Positions 38,501 through 53,500 of a stretch of 64,000 nt of DNA are shown here, piece by piece. The position numbers were made by a program, and so were the translations under genes. Source of the stretch: Albula goreensis (lineage: Eukaryota; Chordata; Actinopteri; Albuliformes; Albulidae); NCBI GenBank assembly GCA_022829145.1, contig CM040743.1:28757646-28821645 (forward strand). The letters run 5' to 3'. How positions within the stretch are numbered: the stretch's first letter is position 1; each line of letters begins with the position of its first letter. Below the pieces are notes generated by a model that searched no databases, had not been told where the DNA came from, and saw only the letters and a list, made by a program, of their open reading frames with translations.

Positions 38501-41500
38501 TTCTCAGTTAGTTTCTAGAGACATGCACAGGAAAATGAAGGAAGTATATCTATTTATTTAACTGCAGAATTCTGAAACTGCATTCAAACTGCATTCACAT
38601 CCGAATATCAGCATCTGTTGAAATAGTATAAATGCTCAAGTTTCATTTATACGGGACATAGACCACTTGAGGCAACAAACCTGGAAGCAAACAATGAAAG
38701 CACATTGAGCATAAGGGTTGTTAAGAGTGCATGAAATAAAAGAGAAACTTCAATTAACTTAAATAATTAGGATTGTTTCCGAACCAAAACGTAATGCAGG
38801 ATTTCCCTATGTCATTTAATTGACAGCTGAGACCACCATCATATGACAGAGATATGTGAGCAGCTGAAATCCCTCAAACCAGTCTCTGAAACATGTGATA
38901 CCTTACTTCCAGAAGACCTCATGCTGCATCATGTTGGAAGGGTTAACAGCACAATAATGAATGCATGTGAAATACATGCAGATTTTTAGTCAATAGTTTT
39001 AAGTCAAAATATCTGATGAAACTACTCTATGATTAATTCTACATACATTAGATCTTTAAAACACCACACATATACATGTGCGCGCGTGTGTGTGTAGTGA
39101 TTTTAAGGGTATGCCACCCTTCAGAGGAAATCGGAGGGGATGGGTTGGAGACACTGATTAATTTCTGATGGCATGACACACATACAGCCAGAAATACATA
39201 TATTTTCTAATAACTATGCTTATTTAAAAAATGTATATGAATAACATATCCCATAAATATTGGATAATATCTGGATAATATTTTTGGATCGGAGACAGTG
39301 TGGCCTTGAGGAAGTAAGGTATGGGCACCGTGAGAGTATATTTTTGATGTACAGCGGATACATACTGGATACTTTGGGCCATGACCTCATCCACTGGAGC
39401 ACTTGATCGTTCTGAAAGCTGTCTGAATAACAAATGAATGGTTGAGTGAGTATGTAAGTGAGTGGATGGATGGGTGAAGGAAGAGATGAAGGAATGAGGG
39501 AACCGATAACATAAAACTCGTCAGGGAAGAGGAGGGAAGGAGGGCCATATGCGTCCACTAAGCACCTGTGAGGCACTAAGTGGTATGAGTCCCATCGATC
39601 CTGACGCAAGGACAGATATTAGTGTGTGTTAAGAAAGGGGCATCCTTCATTTTCTCATTCGAAACAGTATGCTTCCAAATCGAAAAGCAATCAGAAAGGC
39701 CATTGTTTGTGCATGGAGATGAACACCACAAACCAGACTGCTCTTAAACCACCTATGCAAAACTCGTCCCTTGATATGTTCTGCATTGCAAATCCGAGTG
39801 TGCCTCTATTTCCATTTTTTAAAATACTTTAACATTATTTTCAACCGCCTTCCATGCAGTCCAACCCAGTCTGTTGCCTTTGTCATACAAATGCACACGT
39901 ACCAACATTATGTTATATACTGCAACACATAAAAGCTGACACACAACAGACAAACAAGATTAACACATCACAAAATGATAGAGTCGTCATGCTTTAGAGG
40001 ACAGGTTAAACATTCAGCATCAAAACACTTCACTGACACTGAAAAGGAAATACATCATTATTTAAAAGGCAAGGGTAGTAGAGGAGAGGAAAAATGTAAA
40101 TGTGTCAAAATTGTCAATTTACTGCAGAATCAACAAGGTTTTAACATACATTTTGAAGACACTGGCACAGATAAAATACTGACAGAATATTTACTGCTAT
40201 TAATTTAAAATGCTGTAATATGGCTGCATAAAATTGCACACTTCTAGATTGGTGATACTGATATCATATTATCTAGAGTTATTTAAATTATATCCTCTTA
40301 CCTAATATTACAACAACTGATTAAACAACAAGCTGCCATCACTGGCAGAGATATGTAGGTTTATAGAACTAATGAAATAGAGCCATGCATGTTTTATAAG
40401 TCTGTACACATCATGTAATAATAAGGGTGTCTGGGAATGTTCAACCAAATTATTTTAGCCTATCGGTAGCTAAAACTCCACCCCAATAATTTCTGTGGTG
40501 CATTCCAAGGCTCTAATCTCTCACCTTGTGTTATCTTGGCAGACACCATCTCTGTGATCTGGGAGGTGAGCTTCATCAGAAACTCTTCCGTGCCTACTTG
40601 CCCCAGAAAGGCACTCGACGACCTGCCCTCTCCTAAGCATGGTAAAAGAAAAGTCTCAATACCAAACATATCAGGGAAACAAGAAATGAAGAACAATACG
40701 TACAGTCTATCAATTAAATACTCCATTGTGCTATCTGATCTGAGAAGCACAATCCTGCAGTGTTACTCACCCTGAGCTTTGCTCTCATCCTCAGGGGGGC
40801 TGATCGTGATGCCAAGAACCCTGCAACATGCATATGCATTCAAGCTACCCCAAAAAATTACACATTCTGTGCACATTCCTGACATTTCAGCAAATGTTTT
40901 ACATAGTTTTAGGAAATATGAAAGTAAGGCACAGTGATCTGAACATAATTCCTTATTTTTCTCTGGAGCACATTTATTAGCCATTGTGCAGATATTGCCA
41001 TTTGATAAATGCAATGTGATATGGAGGACACATTCACACAAAAGATAATCTTGCATTCTTCAGAAATACACAATTATAACACTGTATTTGCTTTCATAAA
41101 ACATTTTAGCTGCAATCAGTAACTCACTCTTGCAGGGGCTTGGGCTTATGTTCCTCTACATGGATCTCCACTTGAGCAGCTGAAACAGAATGAGGGTTAA
41201 ATACATAATGAAATCCAGGTTTTAATTCAGCCATGTTACCACAATCCAGCATGCATTAAGTACACCTCTATGTATTCCGAATTTCTAAGAAGGGGCTGTT
41301 TTTGTACAGAGCTGAGCAAAATTCTGCCACTGCTAGCAATATAAAGTATAACATATAAAATGCATTGGTAGATGTGGGCTAGCCTTCTGCTGACAGATAC
41401 ACTTAATTTTAAATTCTGCTCAGTTTACAATTTTAGGTGAGTTGCAGTTTTAGAGGATTTGTGTCCTTCCACTGTACTAAGAACTGTTTTGCTAAAAAGT

Positions 41501-44500
41501 ACTTGAGTGAGAAAACAGTTAAGGTTGAGAGTGGGCTGAATATTCACTATGAATAACATAACTTGCAAACAGGTGAATGGGCCTATAGAAGCAATCAATA
41601 GGTTGCAAGAGTACTCTTTAGCTCTCACCTTCATCCACCTCCAGGTGAGCGGAGCAGATCGACTGGCCAGCCTTGTTGGTGGCGATGCAGGTGTAGGTGC
41701 CATTGTGCTCCTTGCCCACATCCATCAGGATGAGGCTGTGCTGGCGTTCGGAACCGGCAACCTTATAGCCAGGTGTGTCGGGCTTGATCCACAGCACATC
41801 CTCAGGGGACTCTTCTTTCAGCCAGGTGATCAGGGGCACAGGTGAGCCTGGGTCGAACACAGGGAGGCAAGAACTGACAGGGGAGGGCTCAGACAACTTC
41901 CACCCCTTTATTTTCACATACTGAATTTGGAAAGATGGTGTTGGGAATTTACCAATCTTAACAAAACTGCAACATACCAATAATTGAAGAAGATATTTGC
42001 ATCTTTCCATTTTCCACAGCTGGAACAACTATCCTATTTTGCCCTTGCTACCATTATGCTACAATCATTGCATGTTGCTGCATACACCAGTTTTGCCCAA
42101 CATGGATACTGACAGAGTAATATGTTTCAGTATAAAAAATGGCAATTAATAATCATGGAAGAATGAGGCTTAATGACCATAATGAGTAAAGCTACAATAT
42201 GTTGTTAATGATGTTGATGAGTCAAGCTGTATGATCTAACCAAGAGATACAATTTATTATGAGTATACTGTTAGGAACTCAATCCCTGATAGTAGGCATC
42301 TAGTTTTGGGTTCATGAGGCCTCATTCGCAGACCACTGTGAGTGTAGAGTAGCTACCTTCCACTTTGACAGACAAGGTAATGCTGGCTCCCTTCCTCACT
42401 TTCCTGTTGGGGAATCTCTCCAGGAAGCGTGGGGGGACCAGTGGTTCCTTTGCTGCTTTCAGATCAGATACAATCAAATGTCAGTGTTTATGACACTGAT
42501 TATAACAGAGGTCTTAGCTGGTTGATAATAGAACAACTATACACAACATATCATTTAGTCTCCTTCAGACCTTGCTTGACAAACAATTTACAATTTATCA
42601 AATGTTATATGTATGGGTGATGGCACCACATTCAATAAACCCATCCACTATACTAAAATTAACCACTAATGATAACCCCAACTATAATTTGGACCGACAT
42701 AATCAACATTTAAGAATATAAAAACTTGTAGTTTTTCATAAATACACACTGACCTATTCAAAAATAACATTTAGAGAAGGAGTGATGGTAGTTTTACCTT
42801 TGACTTTGGTGGCATCATCAGGTATGCACTCCCCAGGGCCTGAAACAGGAGATCTTTTACCTCATGCATGCAGTGATAGTGTCTCACAGCACAGCACAGC
42901 ACAGCACAGCACTGTTTATTTAGAAAATAACTTTTTCATGTTAACCTGCTTTACAAGGAGTACTGAATAAGCTCAGATTGAGCACGAACACTGAAGTAAA
43001 ATAGAAAGGGGATTGTAAGACTTGTACAAAAGTGCTGAGATACAATCATCATTATGCTCCCTTGTTTTTTTTCCCACTGTAGATACATTAAAAACACTTC
43101 ACATCATGGCCTCTGCTGATATATTGACAATACAGAAATAATAAATGAACAAATGAAGGATAAATAAAAATAGCAAAGAAATTCAGGAATAAGTGTGATG
43201 ATATACATGACTGTAGTACACTATTTTATCATGTCAAGAATGGTGGGACTGAGGGACCAGTGGGTGGCCATAGGACACGTACTCATTACAAGCAGCCTAG
43301 CGGAGGAGTAGGCAGAGCCGGCAGCGTTGCTAATGTAGGAGGAATACTCCCCAGTGTCTTCCCGTGTCACCCCGAGTATCTCTAGGCTGTGAAGGCCCTT
43401 ATCTTCTGACACCAGGATTCGGTCTGAGGGTCGCAGTGGTTGCCCGTCCTTGAACCAGTAAACTCTGGGCCGGGGGAATCCTAAGGGAGCCCAACAACCA
43501 GTGTGTCACCAAGAACAACTCACAACAGTCATTCAGAAATTCACACTTGACACAAAACAGAGAGCATTATATAGGAATTAACATGAACTTGACACTCATT
43601 GTGTTTGTAGGCCGTGGTGGGGGGCGGGAATGGTAATGAAGCTCATTACTTTCCAATGCATTAATCACAGTTAATCACTTTTGTCTACAGGCTCAGTATT
43701 GCTGAGGTATCATAGGACGTCATGGGTAATAAAATAAAATCCGGTTCAAAACTGATACATACCAATGAAAATAAACAATAGACTACTTTGGGTCAACATC
43801 CCAAGACTCATCTGATGTGCACCATACCTCTCCTCTTCTACTCTTGCCTTTGAAATATTCAAAAATATCCAGTACGCTGGCATAGCACTTACCTTTGACC
43901 CTAACCTGCATCTTGGCAATGGGAGCCCCGGGACTAACGTGAACGTCATGGAGCTCATCCACCACCTGAGGGAGCTGCTCCTCCTCAGCCACTGACTCGA
44001 AAGCCTCAGTTTCCCTGTGGAAATAGCCACAAGAGTTTTACAATGGGTTAGTCTGTACTTCTTTGGAGTTAGCTGTTAGCGCATCAGCAATGAAGAACAA
44101 TGCAATAAAAGATAATACCATGCCTATGGTATTTTTAGGGTGTTGTTGAAGTTTATATAAAATATATTTAATTGCACAGGGAAGTTCCAGTTTCCAGTAC
44201 AGATGAAAAGCAGGCACTGTTGCTATATGAAGCCTAGTAGCCTCACCTGGATTGATAGCCCTTGGCACTGATGTAAGATGAGGTTTCTGTGGCATCGGCT
44301 GCAGTATCGTAGTCTGAGCTGTAGGACACTGAAAAAAGCATTAATATGTTTTTCAGAGTCTGACAGAGGAATCGTGCATCTCAGTTTGACAAAACTTCCT
44401 AAATTCATCATTCCTATTGCAAATCATATATGTGCAAATTTTCAGTCAGTGAATGAATTAATCAGTCAGTGATGAAGAAAAGCTTCCTGTATTTTGCACA

Positions 44501-47500
44501 ATACGCTTTGGGATAATCATTGATACGACTTAAAAAGCCTTGCATTGTATCTATGCTACCATAACTATGCTAACTTCCACTCGATATAACCCCTAGGTAT
44601 ACTGCTAAGATGAAGCAATGATCATTTTAGAAGAAAATTACTTGATATCCTTGAAATGGAATCTGAGCAGTAAAATGAAACGTATGGGTGATTTCACAGC
44701 AACACTGTGCACTTGAGTCCCTTTTGCCTAGAGTTATTGGGAGGACACTTACGGTCAACCCTGAGCTCGGCCGTTGTGGACGCAATCCCACTGTTGTTCT
44801 CAGCCATGCAGCGGTACACGCCCATGTCAGAGGGCAGCACAGCAGTGATAATCAGCTGGTGACAGCCCTCTTGGTCCTCGTTGATCATGTAGTGGTCATT
44901 CTCCTCTAGCAGCTTTCCATCCTTGAACCAGCGAACACTGGGTGGTGGCTTGCCAATGACCACGCAGTCAAAGCTGACTGGGTAGCCATCCGGTACGTCC
45001 TGGCTATGCAGCTCTGTCAGGAAGACTGGAGCCGCTGTGGAAGAAATAATGTGACACAAAATAAATCTCACATACGACCATAACACTCTACGTACTACAT
45101 CACTTACAATACTTCTGGCTGTACAGTATGCTTCAGAAAGTCCATGTATGGTTCATCACACTAATAAACTTTGTCAAAGCAGAGAGTTATTTACTTAATG
45201 AATGACTAAGGAACTTTCCACATTCTTTCCTGCAAAAACACTACCTGCAAACAGTATGAATGATTTTTATGCTGAAGACTTTTTGAGGGGTATGACTTCA
45301 TCAGTCTGCAGATCAAATTAAAAACCTCAAGAACAAAATACTCATATTGACAAGACATAAGTAAGAGAGCCACACTACTTGACTTAACCGTTATTCATCA
45401 GCTTTGCAAAAGGTGACTGAAGCAGTAAACTGGACATTGAACATGGCAATCAATACAGTCTGGCCCTCCCTTGTCAAAAAAAAATCAGGAGCCAACCCTG
45501 AAATCACAATTGGACTTATGCCTAAAATTATTGCATTTCCACTGAATGCTCCTGTATAATAATTTGTGTAACTGAACTGAACAACTTTTTCAGTCAGCAG
45601 TGACTCACCAGGTTCTCCGGTCATGAAAGCAGGCAGCTGTTTCCCCTGTGTGGGGGTATGAGTGCCATCCTGAGTGTAGGCCATCTTCATGATGCGCAGC
45701 TCCACCTTGCGCGGCCCGCCCTCCAGGATGGTGGTCTCGACAGGGACCCCCTGCGCGGTGAACATCTCCTGGAAGCGCTGGGAGGCCGTCCTTGCCTCTA
45801 CCAGGGTATCAAAGCGGATGTAGATGTACTTATCATCCTCACGGTATGAGTGGGGGTCTGGGGGCTGCAGGTCCCCCTCATCAGCGCTCACAAAGGGTTC
45901 CTCCACCACGTCTGGCGGCAGGCGCGTGCGCAGGAGCCGCCGCAGGCGCTTACTGGCCTGGCGCAAAGATTCGTCCATCTCGCTGCCCGAGGAGCTCTCT
46001 GGTTCGCTGTCGGCACTGTAGCCATAGGGCAGCTGCAGCGGACGGCGCCCAGAAGACTCCCTCAGACTACCTACTGTCACCTTCCCGCTGTGCGATGTCA
46101 CACCAAACTTGTTGGTAACCTCACAGGTATAGACGCCTGTGTCCTTAGTGGTAATGCCAGTGATAACCAGGGAGCAGGTTCCATCATTGTAGATATCGAT
46201 GTGGTGGTGCTTCCCATCTGCAAGGGCTTCTCCATCTTTCAGCCAGCGCACCTTGTCGGGTTTCCCCATTGTCACGCACTCCAGGTGGATGGTGCCATTG
46301 GGCTCCTTAGTCTGGTCTTTGAAGACGTCTTTAAAGATGGGACGCATATCCTTACGGGCTTTGTAGCCCTTGAAGGCGGCCTGGATCTTGATGGCTGCCT
46401 CAAGCATCTCAGGATCACCGTCCTTGTTGTCATCAGGGGCCGGGGGTTCACTTGGTGCTGGGGGCTCAACCTGCTTTACCTCCTCCGTCATCTCAAAGTG
46501 TTTGAAGAATTTCTTAGTGGAGACAGTCTGGGCCTGGCCACCAGCAATGGTTATAGTGGACTTACTGCTTTTCTTAAGATAAGACACCAGTGAGGGTGGT
46601 CCCATAGACTCATCCTCTGAGCTGGTGATCAACATGGGCTCCAGCTCTTTCTTTGGCTGAGGCTCGGCAGGCTTTGCTTTCTCCTTCTCCTCCACCTTCT
46701 CCACCTCTCCCTCCTTTGCCTCCTTGCCATCCTCCTCGGGCAGCTCCGAAATGGAGTCCAGTGTGGGCTCCCGGCTCATGCGGCGTTTCTTGGCATCCCA
46801 GAGAAGGTGTAAGTCTCCCTCTGTGGCAGCTTCAGGAGGAAGGCTGGGCTGCCCACTCTCCTCCTCATCTGCTGGACGTGGAATTTCTTTGCCTGAAATG
46901 ATATTTGAGCAGTTACTTTGGAAACAGTGACACTAGAAGTTTTCTTTTACAGTTTTTATTTTTCAAAAATATTTACTTTTAAAGTCACATTATTGCTCTT
47001 GTCCATGACATATCTTTGGGGTGACAATGCAGCGGAGTCTTTAAGGAACTAAACTGTCTACAATTGAGAAACATTTCCCTGATGGGGTACGCCATTAGTA
47101 CTCTAGAACAACATATTTCATATGAATTTCCTCAGTAAAATTATGTCTTTTTATAAAAAGAAGAAAGCTTGGAAAGTCATTAAGAGTCTGAAATCCATAC
47201 TCAGGTTATATTCTGTATAGAGATTCTGAGAGAGATTTTATGGTAGACAAGTACCTTCAATGTAGAGGTTGACCGAGGTCTCAGCCTCATCTGAGGCCAC
47301 ACATGTGTAAACGCCCTGGTCGCCGGCCTGGAAATCTGAGATGACTAGCACCTGTTTCGTCCCCTCTGTGAGTGCCTGATACTTCATCCCCAGGTCCACC
47401 TCATGGCTGTCTTTGAGCCAGGTGACTGAACTGTCCTCCTTGGAGAGCTGGCACTCCAGGCGGGCTGGTTTGCCCACTTCTGGTGGCGGGCTGGACAAGT

Positions 47501-50500
47501 GCTTGGTTACAGTCACTGGAGCTTCTGTAGAAGGATCAGGATTTTCAAGTGAGGCAAGAGGTCCCAACTTTTTTTTTGCAAAAGAATATGGCCTTCTAAC
47601 AAAGATCGGCATCCTTTTTATGGATCAAAGCTGTTGTAATGCATAAATTAAAAAATTACGGATAATATAAAATCTTTACGTGACTTTACTGCTATTGCTA
47701 GCAACTTCATAAATTAGAATTTAATTTTGTTGCTGTGCCAGGCACACAGGCAATCCAAATTGTCTGTAACACCTGTCAACTTATCTGAATTCCTTTACCG
47801 TTAAAAAATGATTCTGGGTCATCGACACATGGCAAAAACAGTTGATTTTTGCAACAATACGAATAGTAGTTTACAACTTCCACTACTTTTTCTTTAACTC
47901 AGTCATTATCAAAGGATTACTATGAACCCATGCAATACAAAGACATGGTAAGTGCTAACATGCTCAGCAGTTTACAGAAAGTAAAAGCGATACACAGTGA
48001 TCTTAGGAATGCAGACAGATGGTGAAAAAATGCAGTTAATCGATGTTTCACCCATGCATGCAAGAGATGGATGCAAACTGATGATGTGATGCTGTCTAAC
48101 CAGACTGGGGAGGGGAAAGGGGATTCTTGGGTATGTGTTACAATCCATAGTGACACATTTATTACATGAGAAGATTGAGGAGCTTCTCAGCACTGTACGT
48201 ATATGTACGTTTCTTTAGAAAATTAGGTCCCACAACACAGTTTCTACAGATGAACAGAGTGTAGTGAGACCAGAAGTTTTGTGGTTATTTGAGTCCAGAA
48301 GCAGCGCCCCTACAGCATATCTAACTTTAATGTAACAAACTTTTCTGAGACATTCAAGATAGATTTTCATATATTAAAAGATTTGAGAAATAATTACTTA
48401 TTAGCAGACTTGCGTGACTACATTACAAGACATTTATTTGTTTTAAAATGTACAGTTTAGTGATATCAGCTTTCTGCATACGCTCTCCCTGATAAGCTGG
48501 CTACAGTGTGAAACTGCACACAATTATTAGTTCACATGAATTCAAGCTAGTGTAAATGAATTCACCACGCTTTGTATTTTTGATGTACAGTATGTGTCTA
48601 ACAGAACAGAAGAGGTTCATGAAATGCACAAACAAAGAATACAAAGCACCCTCAAGCACTGTACTAGATCAAAACACTTTCCTATAACCTTGAAATTTCT
48701 ACATTCAAAAGCAAGCATTATGAAGGCTTTTAAGGACTCCTGGGAACCCTGTCTCACCTAGCTCCACGGTTTGGGGCAGGTGAACAGGCTCCCCTATACC
48801 GGCCTGGTTGAGCGCAGCCACTCGGAACCTGTACCCCGAGCCAGGGATGAGGTTGTCCACCACAAACTCGGTACTGCGGACAGGCTCTGTGTGACATGGC
48901 AGCCAGAGGGCGCTGTCGGCTAGCCGCATCTCCACCCTGTAGCCCAGAATGGGGCTGCCCCCATCATTCAGGGGTGTGAACCAGGACAGCGTCACCGACT
49001 GGTCACTCTTACTCACCACCTCAGGATCTTCAGGTGGGTCGGGGAGAGCTATTTTAGGGAAGGGTAGAGGGTGGGGGGAATGGAGGTAGCGATGAAGCAT
49101 GAGGAGTGATGGAGGTTAGCGTAAATGAGGTTGTGCTTACATAAAAAGCATAGGGGAAACCATCGCGTCTTTAGGTACTCATGAAAAATATAAACTATTA
49201 TGATAAACGTATACACTTTGCGATAAGCGCTATGCCTTATTGCAGAATCTTCAGTGTATTCTTTGTTGTGGTAAAGCCAATTCATTAGTCCAACAGGGAT
49301 GTCCTTCTGCACAAAACTCAGGTGCAATGTCTTAAGTGGATGGACTAATGAGTTTTTCTATACATGGGTATGATGGGTGTGAACATTGTGGCATGTATGT
49401 TTTACATATCTTGATATACACATACAACTATGTTGAATGTGTCCCCTGGTGTGTAACAAGCAGAGTATATGTTGCTGTAATCCAATTTAGAGATTTTGTC
49501 ATTTCTTCATTCTCCATAAATTTATTTAATTTATTTTTATAATTCAAAACGATAAGATACAATTTCCCTTTTATAAAATACTGTTCAGCATCTGACAAAT
49601 GCCACCAGTATTTGTTTCAAATGATTTTGTGCTATATGCTGTTATATCGTCTACTTCAGGAGGATCTCAATTGTAGGATTTTGAACTACTTATTGTAAAT
49701 ATAAATACACTGAAACATAGCATTTCCTTCTCATTTTACATATTTAGATGGCAGAACATTAAATGCAGCTGTTGAGATTTGAGCCCTGCTTTTGAATACT
49801 TGCTAATATAGTGAAATTTCCATCAGCTACACTAACCCCCATAACAATCAAGAGATACAGGGAGCACATAGTGATGTCAACCAGCTTTGGAGAGACTGCT
49901 CACCAATAACTTTGAGCTTGGCAATGGAGATGGCGTCACGGGCAGCAAAAGTGATCTCTTGGGGAGGCCGAGCCTTGGCCTGCTTGAGGATGAGGCGGTA
50001 TATGCACCCATCAGCCTGCATGGCCCAGTCGTCGTCTGGATGGAGCTCTGCGCCATTGGCATACCAGGCGACCTCACTGCTGGGTACCGTCTCACTCAGG
50101 ACACAGGTGAACTCCACCTTCTCTCCCAGAGCCACCTCTTTGTCCTCCAGTGGCTTCACTACGTTAAGTTGCCATCCTGTAAATAAAGATCGACACAGTA
50201 AACACAGTTAATGCTTTCAGGGCACAATCACTTTCTTTTAAAAAAGGTTATTTACAACATTTGTACTATGTTTGGCACACAAATGGACAATGTGTGGCAG
50301 ACCATTTTTTCAAATGAATGATTTAGGAAGTGAAATATCCTGTTTCTGATCCATAAACTATGGGTACAATGGGACATATAGGTGGAACCACCTATATGTC
50401 CGTCAAGTGTGTTGGACTTGTTCGACAAAATGATACTGAAAATAGATACACACCTTTTACAGACAAAAAGGCAGAGGTGACTGCATTGCCGGCAAGGAAG

Positions 50501-53500
50501 GTGACTCTACAGCTGTCCCCAGCATGCAGCTCCTTAAGCAGCAGGAGGTGGCGCCGTCCACTCTCAAAGGCCACGATCTCCACATTGGCAGACTCTTGTA
50601 CTGGCTTGTCATCGATGAGCCAGCGGCAGTCCTGGGACTCTGGCCGGGACAGCGAGCACTCAAACAGAGCCTCCCCACCGTCAAAGGTCTCCACGTTTTC
50701 CAGGCCCTGGACAATGTCGATGGGTTTGGCTGTAGAAGGGGTACAACCTGGTGACTACTGACTCATGAAAACCATTGACTCCTACACTGAAATAAATCAT
50801 CGAAGAAGTCCATCTTCTTCTCAAACTATAACATGGCTGACTAACATTATGATGGGCTCACATATGCATGTATTTGCACACTCAAACACACACATACACA
50901 CACAGGTATCACAGATAGTGTCACTGGTAAAGTAATATGATTAAAGTACTATGAAAGATTGCATCTACAGACGCATTCCATTTTATAGTCGTTTAGAGTA
51001 CTGCCATAAAGCTCTATGACAGTTTTAACATTTTAACATCCTCCAATAACCATGTCCACTTCCTGTAGGTTCACCTGCCTGCCCTGCTAACAGCAACTGT
51101 CGGGCACAAGAGCACAGGGAAATAATTTGCGACGCGATGAGGTCTGAGGCTTGAGCTCAGTTCCCACAAGCTTGGTCAGAAAAGGGAAGGAGCCTAGCCA
51201 AAGTCAGGGCGCATGTGGGCGCTCACCTTGCACCTCCAAGAGGGCCACCACACAGGTCCCCTCTGCTTCGCAGGAGTATGTCCCCCTGTCCTGCACGGAC
51301 ACGCGGCTGATGTGCAGCCGGGCCACATTCCAGTCCTGCTCCACCACCACCCGCTGGCCATCCGGCTGCAATGGGCTCCCATTCTTCTTCCACACTGCTT
51401 TCACTGGCCGCGAATACTGGCAGATGAACTCGGCTGGCTGGTCCTCCACCAGCCGCAGGTCCTCCATGGCGCTGACCACCTCTACAGTGGGATCTAAGAG
51501 GTTTTGGGGGTGGGGTGGGGTTCAGCACATGCCAGGAGTCAGGACATGCATGCCCAAATAGGGTGACAGTATTTGCTACTCATCACCTGGGACACTTTGG
51601 GGTAGGTTTAATTTTTCTCCAAATGCCCTTTATGTTGGTAAGCTTAATACATTTTAATGGGGATGGAAGAAGCAACTGTAGTTCTTTATATTGTTGAGCA
51701 ATTAACTAGACATTCCAGTGAAGAAAGAAATGTTGAGTGTCAATAAATGTGACACAGCAGACTGTCTTCACTTTCTTGTGGTGCTCAATTTCCCCAAGAA
51801 ATATAAAACACTGTAATGTGCCCCAATGATACCAGGTCACAGTAGCACCCAAACACCACAAGTGCCATAAGCAAATTGGGAGAAATAAGGGTGGGTGAGG
51901 GGCAGGGGAGCACACAAGGGGCAGGGTCATGGGGTGGAGGATTCAGCCAGGTTTTAGTGCTTGCAGGACAGAGGACCTGAAGTGACAGTGAGCGGTGGAG
52001 GTGGAGCTGGCCAGCATGGGTGGAGTCGGAGCAACATGTCACGGGTTTGCATACTTGAATGCGCAATTACTCTCTAATTTTACTAAGTATTCTGATGCTT
52101 TTTATTCCATTGCAATTGGAAGGCTGTTTGATACATTTCAATGGACCGGAAACTGAAAATATAAAAATTCTATTTTAAAAATTGAGATAAATGGCAGATA
52201 AAATATCCTTAACTTTGATTATTAATATGAGATGCTTTTATGAGATAATAAGACTCAACACAGAAGTACAGATTTACTAAAGGATTGTGACTGCTTTTCA
52301 GGCGTAAAAGCTGCCACTAAAACGTTTCAGGATTTACGCACAAATTCCTAAATAGTCGCAATGGGTGAAAATCGCCATTAAGATGGAATTTGCTGTGACT
52401 ACGTCACTTTGCAACTTTCTTCTTGATACACAGTAAAATCTGTTCATGAATATGTATACCTGGGGTGAAGGTGCTAAATCAGGGTGGGGATTTTAGAAAT
52501 GAGACCAACTAAGCATTCCAGCTAATTTACTAAACCTTGCAGTACTTGCATTTCCCCTCTTTGCATGGGAATATTTAAGACTTCTGAAAGCAGGTAGAAA
52601 TTTTGCGCTGATACAGACTATAGCTCTCCTTGTTTTCTGGATGCATGCCATATTAGATCTTTTTATGGGCATCTCCTATCACAAAATTGCGAAATGAGGG
52701 TGTTTTGATTGCGTAATTAGAGCTGGTCTTAAATTAGACGGTTGTTAACATTTTGGTATTTGTGACCACAAATGAATCGCTATACAGCAAATATTTTGCA
52801 CTGCGACTATTCCTTTGTAACTTCGGCCCTGAATACCATATACCAATATACTACAGTTGTTTTAATGAAGGACACCAAAGGAAAATAATGTAATTGTTGG
52901 TACAAAAACTTCCAAAGTAGATGACAATGCAATGTCAAAATCTTTTCTGATTCAAGAATCAATTGCAGTCATTGAGATAAATATCAAAGAATCCCTCTTA
53001 AATGGGTGCACATCAGCAAAATGTACATATATACTCTCAACTGTATGAATCCAATTATTTCTAAATAATAAAAACCACATGTTCAAATTTGGCATGACAC
53101 AGGATAAGTTAAAATGGCCATTCATGGTAATACCAATTGCAATTATTCCTTGTCATGGGGGTCAAACTCAAATTACACTCAGTGCATACATAATGCAAAA
53201 ATATCAATTTATATCAGATTACATTTGACTGAGAACTTTCCTGATTGTCAAAGTATTTCACATTTTATTGAACATTTCATTTAAATTAATCATTTAATCT
53301 AATTAATCTAAATCATCTCTATCTTTTTAATTTATGAAACTTAAATGCTAAATTGCAGATAATTAAAAGAAATTACATTAACAAAATTTCACATGACCTT
53401 TATATATACAAGAGTAGATCTTATATTCTAATTACTTCATAATAATGACATAATAATAGTCAAGCCAAGCTGAAATTAATATCATAATTACATGACTATA

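Noticed and set aside
45850-46593. 247-codon plus-strand open frame
   Set aside because: Antisense shadow of the large IQ-Ig exon; GC-rich coding DNA on the other strand explains it, and there is no splice context or domain.
52260-52810. Region with distinct texture, possible ancient transposon
   Set aside because: No terminal repeats, target duplications or coding remnants could be defined by eye.
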